From Trametes villosa (lineage: Eukaryota; Basidiomycota; Agaricomycetes; Polyporales; Polyporaceae): a DNA stretch of 64,000 bases. The notes under the pieces were generated by a model that saw nothing but the letters and a program-made list of their open reading frames with translations, did no database searches and was not told where the DNA came from. This document shows, piece after piece, positions 56,134-64,000 of this stretch. How positions within the stretch are numbered: position 1 is the stretch's first letter; each line of letters starts with the position of its first letter. Location of the stretch: assembly GCA_002964805.2 (NCBI GenBank), contig PUDQ02000006.1:62001-126000 (forward strand). The letters run 5' to 3'. Both the position numbers and the translations under genes were made by a program.

Positions 56134-58035
56134 TCAGGCTTCGAGCTTCACTTTTGAAGCGTCGATAGCTGCGACTTCGTAGAGGTAGGTACCAAGGAGC
56201 TTGGTCTGAAAGAGAAGATTCGTCAGTGTCAGTGAGATGTACGACAGCGTATGACAGTTACACATACCCCTTCGATGAAGTTGGAGCGATCGAGCTTCTC
56301 GTTAGTAGAGCTGTGCACACTGCTGTTATACCCGTGCTTGGGAAGATCAATACAACGCCACTTACTGAGCACCGTCGTCACCGCGGCCCATGGGCAGTAG
56401 CAGTACGTTGACACCCAACGCCTCCGCGAAGGTAAGCGTGACCGGGATAGAGCCTCCTTCGCGCGTCAAATCCGGAGACTTTTTGTAGACCGCCTACACA
56501 CAGGATCCAAACCATCAGCAAACCGAGACATAACCGCGCTCCCCGACACGCACCTCCGTCGCGCGAATCGCCGCCTGATAGTTCCAGTGCCTATAATCAG
56601 CAGCCCACGCTCGCCCACTCCCCGTCATCTCGACCTTCAACGTATTCTTGGAGCGCAGCTTCGCGAACTCCGCCTCTAAATGTGCGGTGACGAGCGCCGC
56701 GACCGCCTCGGGGGTCTGCGGCGGGACGAGGCGGAGCGAGAACTTGCCCGCGACGCGCGCGGGGATGACCGTCTTCCCGCCTGGGCCGCTGAACGCGCCC
56801 TCGATGCCGTGCAGGGAGAGCGAGGGCATGCGCATGCGGCCCATGAGCAGCGCGGCCTTGTCGTCGGAGAGTGCGACGGACGCGCCGACCGCGTCCTCGA
56901 CGTCTTGCACGGAGTAGTCGAGTTTCTCGTAGATCGCGCTGCAGATTGCGTGTGAGTTGGGCGTACTGGGGAGAAGGGTGAGGGTGTATGCGCACCGTTC
57001 TTCTTCGTCGGGCGGAGGGACGAGTTCCTCGATGCCGGGGACGAGGATGGTACCGTCGGGAGAGACGAGGCGGCCCAAGAGGAAGATAAGGTCGGTCATG
57101 GGCTCGTGGACCACTCGTCCAAACCCTCCAGAGTGGAGGTCCCGTGCTGGCCCTGACACAGTCGCCTGGAAGAAGGCGATACCGCGAAGGCCGTACGTGA
57201 GGCAAGGCGTGCGGGTGTTCATCCAGTAGTTGTCCGACTGTAACCAAGATACATATCAGTCGGAAAAGCGACGAAGTACTAAAATCGAGCACCTACGATG
57301 CACACGCAGTCGACGCCATCGAGCCAGCCATCCGTTCCTTTGGCCACTTCCGACTGGATGAGCTTGTCGATCCCGTCGTGGCCAGCCTCTTCCATGCCTT
57401 CGAAGCAGAAGCGCAGGTTAACGGGGAGCTCCAGTCCGAGGCTCTTGTGCGCCTCGAGCACGTTCACCCATCCGAGAACGGGGCCCTTGTCGTCTGAAGA
57501 GCCGCGACCGATGAGTCGCCCGGTTTGCTTGTCGTCTACGAGTTCGAAGGGCTCGGTGTCCCAGCCGTCGTTTACCTCGGCCTAGCAAAGGTCCTTGTCA
57601 GATTTCCTGCAAGGTACGATGTCCGACCTCGATTCCTGTGTGGGCTACACTCACGGGCTGAACATCATAATGACCATATACGAGCACAGTCTTCTTCTTG
57701 GGATCGTCCCCGATCTTTCCGAGGATGATCGGCGGCAGAGGCAGTTCTTGCCCGTCCTCGACCTGGGTCCCCAAGTCTGCCAGTTTCGTAGTTACCCCCA
57801 CGCTCGCAAGCTTGTCGTCAAGCCACGCAGCCATGCGGAGCACATCAGGGCGGCGCACGGCCTCCACACTCACGCTATAAGTTCCAGACGTTGATCGTTA
57901 GTACAATGCATAGTGATTCATGAGAGATAACTGATAAAGCGCAAACCTCGGGATGGCGACCGCCTCCGCTAATCTATCGACGAAGCCTTGGGCATTCTGA
58001 TCGACGAAATGCAGGAATTGAGCTGGGGCGGGCAT
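56134..58035 (-). CDS. M20 metallodipeptidase, DUG1/CNDP type (copy 1)
   Basis: Cytosolic Zn or Mn dipeptidase; in yeast DUG1 splits Cys-Gly from glutathione breakdown and other dipeptides. Exons (minus) 58035-57947, 57874-57655, 57581-57297, 57237-56996, 56938-56554, 56493-56366, 56310-56268, 56205-56134 (487 aa). Metal-site motifs: [33 protein letters not shown], and [10 protein letters not shown] near the end. [20 protein letters not shown] is a family signature. The start [15 protein letters not shown] aligns with copy 2. Exon sizes 89, 220, 285, 128 and 43 are identical to copy 2; the 627-nt exon of copy 2 is split here by one additional 57-nt intron. The C-terminus is six residues longer (ASKVKLEA). 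Confidence 0.92.
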
Positions 58036-59083
58036 TTTGGTGGGATTCGGAGTAAGTACTTGCTTGGAGTGCTGGTGAACACTGTCACCGTTGTGTGCGA
58101 TGCAACTTGAACCTCGGCGAGATGTTTGAGAAGAGCGATCATCGCCGATCTCCTTAAGTACCTCGGCCTGAATAAGCCGACGTGGTCAGTCTCTTACATC
58201 TTGAACGGGTTCATGACGCCATTGGGCGCGAAAAGTAACCGGACTGTAGCCAAAAGCTGGTTGCGTCTCTTGATGATGGTCTGAACGCGAGATACGCTAC
58301 AGGGAGAGCACTGGTCGTGGAGTGAAGATATCGTATACCTAGCGATGTTACGCGCATACATCGTGTGCTAACCCTTTACACGTTTACCGAGACGCCAGTT
58401 TACAGTACTGGACGTTCGGGTGCCGTGGGGTAGCATGCGATGAGCCAACGGCCCCAAGAGAGCAAAGCGAACTATGGGAAGACTCGCCATCGAAAAGGGT
58501 CCTGGTGATCCTTCAGACCCCTCCGAGTCTTACGGTCTCATAGCCCACAGCCCAGCAGAGCTCACGTTCACGTTGAAGTTCAACTCCCGCAGGGCGTCCA
58601 AGAACTGTCAGCTCCCTCGAAGTTGAGCTTTGTCAAGGTCCCCGGGGGGTTTTCTCGCTTTGATTGCCCCCTTTCAGCGATGGATGCGCGAGCGGGTGCT
58701 TATTGTAGCCGCTGGGAGGAGGGAGAAGCGCATATGGGAACACTGGGCAAGCATCCATAGAGTAACAGTGAAGCCAGGTGCGAGTGACGATATCCTCCAC
58801 AGCTCGCTTCGGCATTCCGGACGATTGCCTAGTAATGCCTGAGGGAGAAGCAGTAGCAATATCTGAGAGCGTACAACAGCAGGGGTTGATGAACAAGGCA
58901 CCTCAGAGGACAAGCGTACGTAGGTCGTGTGTCTGAAGTCGACGAAGAGGAAGGAGGAGGGAGGAGGGAGTGAGTACCGTTACGCGCGCAAACTGATTTG
59001 GCCACATTTCCAGCCTGATTAAACGCTCGTCTCTCTCCCGTTCGACCACCACCTCCCCTCCAAGTCTGTTTGTGTTCACAGTT
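58036..59083. promoter_or_regulatory. divergent intergenic region between the two M20 genes
   Basis: 1,048 bases separate the two start codons, which face away from each other, so promoters of both copies must lie here. A CT-rich tract precedes the plus-strand start. No obvious TATA box was seen, and I found no protein-coding signal inside. Confidence 0.5.
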
Positions 59084-60889
59084 ATGGCGGCTCCTGCTCA
59101 AGTTATCCAGTTTCTCGACCAAAATGCTCCGAAGTTCATCGACAGGCTCGCCGAGGCCGTCGCAATCCCTAGGTTTGTCGCGCGCTTTCCGCGAAAGCAG
59201 GAGCCTACTGATACTGCCTGATACTGCCACTATCGCAGCGTGAGCGGAGATGGGTCCCACCGCCCCGACGTGTTCAGGATGTCTGCGTGGCTCGATGGCC
59301 AGCTCAAGAGCCTGGGTGTGACCACCAAGCTCGTCGATCTCGGCAAGCATGTCATGGATGGCCAGGAGCTGCCTCTGCCCCCCGCGATCCTCGGGAGGAT
59401 CGGCGATGATCCCAAGAAGAAGACGGTGCTCGTGTACGGTCACTATGACGTCCAGCCGGTGTGTTTACATGTCATCCGCGTGCGAGTGAATCACATTTAT
59501 CAATGCATGCGCGGTACCAGGCAAACAAGAGCGACGGCTGGGACACCGAGCCGTTCAAGCTGGTCGTCGACGAGAAGACCGGACGGCTGATCGGGCGTGG
59601 ATCGACGGACGACAAGGGCCCCATCCTTGGGTGGCTGAACGTGCTCGAGGCGCACAAGACGCTCGGGCTCGAGCTCCCCGTGAACATGCGCTTCTGCTTC
59701 GAGGGCATGGAGGAGAACGGCAGCGAGGGTCTCGACGACCTGATCAAGACCGAGGTCACGAAGGGCAAGGAGTCCTGGTTCGACGGTGTCGACTGCGTGT
59801 GCATCGTACGTATCCGCCTCCTCTTCACGCGCGATTCCTGGCTCATCCGGTGGTGTCACGCATACAGTCGGACAACTACTGGCTCAACTCGCGCACGCCC
59901 TGCATCACCTACGGTCTGCGCGGGCTTGTCTACTTCAAGCTGACCGTCTCTGGCCCCGCGCGCGACCTGCACTCCGGCGTGTTCGGCCGAATGGTCCACG
60001 AGCCGATGACGGACCTGATCCAGCTCATGAGCAAGCTCGTCGCAGCCGACGGCACGATCCTCGTCCCCGGCGTCGACGACATGGTCTCCGTCGCAGACGA
60101 AGAAGAACGACAGATCTACGAGAAGCTCGACTACTCGGTGCAGGACGTCGAGGACGCGGTCGGCGCGCCGATCACGCTCTCGGACGACAAGGTGACGGTG
60201 ATCATGGGTCGCATGCGCCAGCCCTCGCTCTCGCTACACGGCATCGAAGGCGCATTCTACGGCGCGGGCGCGAAGACGGTCATCCCCGCCTCGGTCTCGG
60301 GCAAGTTCTCGATCCGGATCGTACCCCCGCAGACGCCCGAGAAGATCGAGCCGCTCGTGCTGCAGTATGTCGAGCAGGAGTTCGCGAAGCTCAACTCGAA
60401 GAACAAGCTCAAGATCGAGAATTTGCATGACGGACGGCCGTGGCTGGCGGACTACAAGCACTGGAACTACGAGGCGGCGCGTCGTGCGACCGAGGTGCGT
60501 CGCGCATCTAGTCATGCGATAAAAGCTCTTCGCTCAGATATCATGATGGCTAGGCTGTGTACAAGCAGACTCCTGACCTGACCCGCGAGGGCGGCTCGAT
60601 CCCTGTCACGCTCACCTTCGCGGAGAGCTTGGGCGTGAATGTTCTGCTGCTCCCGATGGGCCGCGGCGACGATGGCGCGCAGTAAGCTCTAAAACCTACT
60701 CTCTTGCGTCACAACTACTGACGCGCTGTGCGTGTGTAGCTCTACGAACGAAAAGCTCGACCGTTCGAACTTCATCGAAGGGGTACGTTCTCACTTTCGA
60801 ACAGCCTACCCTGCGCACTGACGCATCACTATCCTCAGAGCAAGCTTCTCGGCACGTACCTTTACGAAGTCGGCGCGGTGAAGGTATGA
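59084..60889 (+). CDS. M20 metallodipeptidase, DUG1/CNDP type (copy 2)
   Basis: Exons 59084-59172, 59239-59458, 59521-59805, 59868-60494, 60554-60681, 60740-60782, 60839-60889 (480 aa). [20 protein letters not shown] start; [34 protein letters not shown] and [10 protein letters not shown] carry the predicted metal ligands and catalytic Glu; [20 protein letters not shown] is present. It ends [12 protein letters not shown]. It is a close paralogue of copy 1 in inverted orientation and probably the ancestral-like form, because it has the simpler seven-exon structure. Expected role: hydrolysis of dipeptides, including Cys-Gly, in the cytosol. Confidence 0.94.
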
Positions 60890-61323
60890 GGGCCTGTGAG
60901 GCGGGGTGAGAAGCACAAACGAAATGAAGTTGGAAACGTCGGAATGTATCAATGTACGTCGCCCGGGCGCTGTGTTTTTAGTGCTGAAGCCGTGGCAAAG
61001 TGTATCCGCTGTTGTATCGATGGTCCCCTCTTGCAATCTAGTGTATTCTTCAGGGTTGCCGATTCTTTCCAGGCTCACTTTGCCTGCTCTTCGCTACCGT
61101 CTGATTATATTCGGCTTCGTCTTGGCGTGTGGACGTCTATTGACAAGGTGAGTGCCTGCGGTGTGTCATTCCGACATCAGCTGAGATACTCAAGTGGCTT
61201 ACAGGTGGATGTAGAAGGACTCACTTCCGTCAAAGTCTATTGCGTGCATTGAGACGTCACCTGTGAGGTATTGCACCCGCCTTGCGCGCCCGATAGGCAC
61301 GTCGCGCAACTGCGCTTTCGATG
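60890..61323. other. intergenic region, no gene recognised
   Basis: Between the M20 copy 2 stop and the P450 E promoter, tandem on the same strand. No coding signal recognised. Confidence 0.5.
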
Positions 61324-61331
61324 TATATAAG
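61324..61331 (+). promoter_or_regulatory. TATA box of P450 E
   Basis: TATATAAG, 51 bases upstream of the ATG at 61375. Confidence 0.6.
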
Positions 61332-61374
61332 ACGACCGTCATGCGCGCCGCAGGTAGAGTCGACCCACCGCGAG

Positions 61375-63478
61375 ATGGCCACATGGTTTCCGGGAATGGC
61401 GCTGTCCTCTCCTATCGCAGCAGTCGCGCTCATATGCATCGTGTATGCCCTCGTCAAGCTCTCTAACCGGTCGCGCCGCGGATTGCAGTTGCCTCCCGGC
61501 CCTCGCCCGCTTCCGTTTGTTGGAAATGCCCTTTCCGTACCGACGAAGAGGATGGCCCAAATTTACCGCGATATGTCACTGCAATACGGTGAGTGCACTC
61601 TTAGTATGACACGCTCATAGCATCTAAGCAATGCTCGGCCCGTAGGTGACCTTTTGTATCTTGAATCCTTCGGCCAGCCCATGCTCGTCCTCGGGACACA
61701 CGAAGTTGCTCTCGAGCTTCTAGAGAAGCGCTCAGCCAAGTATGCAGACAAAGTGCATTCAACCATGGCCACCCTGCAAGTATTTGCTCTCCCAATATAT
61801 AACATGTTAGCAGACGATCTACCTGCAGCGCCGGCTGGGACTGGGTGCTGCCCGTCATGACCTACGGGTCCTGGTGGCGGCGGAGCCGGAAAGCGTTCCA
61901 CGAGTTCTTCAACCCCGGTGCCATCGTGCAGTACCGGCCCATCCAGCTAGAATGCTCGCAGCGCATACTCTCGCGCCTCGTCAGGGATCCGCGGCGCTTT
62001 CCGGAGCATATCAGACAGTACGTCCGCCCTCCCTCCTCAATCAGCGCGTGAACGCACCAAGGCGTCGCACACTCACTTCTTATCTGGCGCGTGAACGCAG
62101 CTGCATCGGCTCGGGCATCATGCGCATCGCGTACGGGCTCGACATCGAGAAGGAGACGACGCCGTACATGGCGATCGCTGCGGAGACGATGGCGACGTTC
62201 GCCGCGACGTTTGTGCCCGGGAAGTACCTTGTCGAAACCTTCCCGATCCTGCGCTTCCTGCCCTCCTGGTTTCCAGGGGCGCGGTTCAAGCGGGAGGGGG
62301 AGGCGTGGACGCCGCTTGTGCAGAGGCTCAGGAACACGCCTTGGGATGCAACCATGGCAGCTATGGTATGTGCCACATGTCGAGCTGCAATCTCGCTCCT
62401 CACGTAAAGGATAGATGGATGGCACAGCGCCGCCTTCGATTGTCACGTCCATGGTGGAGCACACATCCGGCCTTGAAGGTCAAACGCTTGCTGAAGAGAC
62501 GACGATTGCCAAGGATACCGCGGCAGCGGCGTATGCAGGTACAGGCTAGATATCCGCAAGTTACACTCGGGGCTCGCTGACAAGCAGGTGCTGTAACTAT
62601 AGGTGGTGCAGATACAGTATGTGGGCTTCGACCGGTCTACAGCAGAGGCTAACGCTATGATGTGTCAGCTGTTCTCCACGACGATGTCGTTCTTCCTGGG
62701 TATGGCCAGCTACCCAGAGGTCCAGAAGAGAGCGCAAGCTGAGCTGGACGCCGTCGTAGGCCCGCACCGCCTCCCAAGCTTCGACGACCAGCCCTCCTTG
62801 CCATACATTACTGCGATCATCAAGGAGTGCATACGGTGGCGCATCGTCGTGCCTCTGGGTATCATGCACCATTCTATGGAGGAAGACGAGTACCGCGGCT
62901 ATTACATCCCCAAGGGCACCCTCGTTATCCCGAACTCGTGGTAGGTTTACTACTTACATTCGCAATCGCGCACACTAAACCAATCGCGCATATAGGGCAT
63001 TTACTCGCGATACACGACACTATCCCGATCCAGAAGAGTTCAAACCGGAGCGATACCTGAAAGATAGCAAGTGGAATTCTGACATCCTAGACCCGGGTGA
63101 CTTCGCGTTCGGATACGGTCGCCGGTAAGTGTCAAGGCTGTTCTTTCTGTACGAGGTAAAGTTGCGCGCGTCGCCGCTCTCAACACGCTACATCAGGGGC
63201 TGTCCTGGACGCGACTTCAGCGAAGCCACCCTCTTCGCGTTCATGTCGCACGTACTACACACGCTCAAGATAGGCCCTCCACTCGGCACCGACGGGAAGG
63301 CGCTACCGCTTGATGTTGGGATGACTGACGGCGGTATCCTCGCGTGAGTACTTGGCCAATATCGCCGACGGACAGCCTTTCATCAGCGGCGCCAATGTTC
63401 AGGCTTCCGGAACCCTTCGAATGCACTATCGTACCGCGGTCCGCGGAGGCTGAGGCGCTGATATTCGGTACTAGCTGA
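61375..63478 (+). CDS. cytochrome P450 E (O-methylsterigmatocystin-oxidoreductase-like group)
   Basis: A P450 of a different family from A-D. Exons 61375-61588, 61646-61775, 61829-62017, 62101-62365, 62415-62538, 62603-62616, 62669-62940, 62996-63124, 63197-63343, 63403-63478 (519 aa). Membrane anchor, LPPGPRPLPFVGN hinge, WRRSRKAFHEFF C-helix, I-helix YAGGADT, K-helix KECIRW, PERY, and the haem loop FGYGRRGCPG split across exons 8 and 9. Two odd splice features: intron 61776-61828 starts with GC (GCAAGT...CAG), the only way to join ATL to AGWDWVLPV in phase. The Ala-Gly-Gly-Ala-Asp-Thr core also sits on a 14-nt exon. A 52-nt intron with a CTAAC branch-like motif follows. Substrate unknown. 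Confidence 0.9.
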
Positions 63479-64000
63479 GCGTTTGAATCGCACAGCGTTC
63501 TATCCATGGCGGCCTGTATCACGTCCCGCATGCACATGCTTCTAAACCCGTTCAGTTTCTCTCACAGCGCCCTGCAAGCTGGTTCAGCGCGTAGGCCGAT
63601 TTCGGCTTAGGTGTGAGTATCCCGGCGCGCTTCCTCCAACTTCGAGCATTCTGCCCGGGGGGAGAACGCTCGTCTTGTACTGAACGCGTGCTATCACTTC
63701 AGCCGTAAGTTCCGCAGGCGCGTTTGAACTATTTTCCTCCTCGATCATTGTGCCTGCGAGCCCTTCTGTTGGCGCCTTACATTGCATGCGCAGGTCACTT
63801 GACGCTCATATACCCCGCATTGCTCTGTAGGTTCAGCGCGATAGTATGCGCCCGCAAATCTTCGTCCAATGGTCTGACCCTACACTACCGGCACTACGGG
63901 GTGCGCGGTGGGACCTTATCGTGTTGGCCGGTGAGGACTTCGATGTGGTATAAGACCTCCATCGCAGGCGCAGTGCTTCGGTAGGCCACCATGAGTCTCT
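63479..64000. other. no gene recognised
   Basis: Right edge of the window. Short frames only. Confidence 0.5.

Noticed and set aside
62603..62680. Frameshift lesion in P450 E after GADT
   Set aside because: A 52-nt GTATGT...CAG intron (62617-62668) with a CTAAC motif restores the frame exactly, so no lesion is needed.
1..64000. CRISPR arrays, rRNA genes, riboswitches or bacterial operons
   Set aside because: Nothing of the kind seen; the intron-dense genes show this is eukaryotic nuclear DNA.

Overview
The window looks like nuclear DNA of a filamentous basidiomycete, most likely an Agaricomycete of the polyporoid, wood-decay type. The evidence is GC-rich coding sequence, very frequent introns of about 50-70 nt with GT(G/A)(A/C)G(T/C)...AG borders, a polyporopepsin-type secreted aspartic protease, an expansion of cytochrome P450 genes, a MUG190-type SMP/C2 protein, and F-box and HECT-like proteins of kinds expanded in these fungi. 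All gene models were spliced by hand: exon phases join and total lengths divide by three, but none is backed by transcripts or database searches.

Left part (1-20 kb) is the dynamic region. A complete Mutator-like DNA transposon lies at 903-4901, with 192-bp terminal inverted repeats that differ at one base and a perfect 9-bp target duplication. It is followed by a decayed TOM1/HUWE1-type HECT ubiquitin ligase pseudogene (about 6160-10915, minus strand), itself split by a 2-kb insertion between 45-bp direct repeats. Next comes an apparently intact large gene for a basidiomycete HECT-like protein (13289-17511, minus) with a preserved FHTC active-site motif. A 3' exon of a secreted thaumatin-like protein and an F-box/LRR-like gene broken by a run of N complete this part.

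Middle (21-44 kb): two paralogous P450 genes (A 21225-23588, B 26532-28898, plus strand) flank a gene-free, repeat-rich 3 kb. Then comes a conserved block: RNA polymerase III subunit RPC34 (30855-32754), a MUG190-like membrane-contact SMP/C2 protein (33211-37446, minus), an unrecognised acidic-tailed 262-aa protein, and a small nucleotidyltransferase-fold protein.

Right part (42-64 kb) is rich in secreted and catabolic functions: aspartic protease (42739-44634), two more P450s of the same subfamily in tandem (C 44964-47368, D 47940-50200, minus), a single-pass membrane protein with two lectin-like ectodomain repeats, a secreted M28 aminopeptidase, a divergent pair of M20 dipeptidases (DUG1 type), and an unrelated P450 (E 61375-63478) with a GC-AG intron. 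Aspartic protease, aminopeptidase and dipeptidases could act in sequence on external protein and peptides; this is inferred from function and proximity only. No biosynthetic backbone enzyme (PKS, NRPS, terpene synthase) was seen, so the P450s do not form an evident metabolite cluster here.
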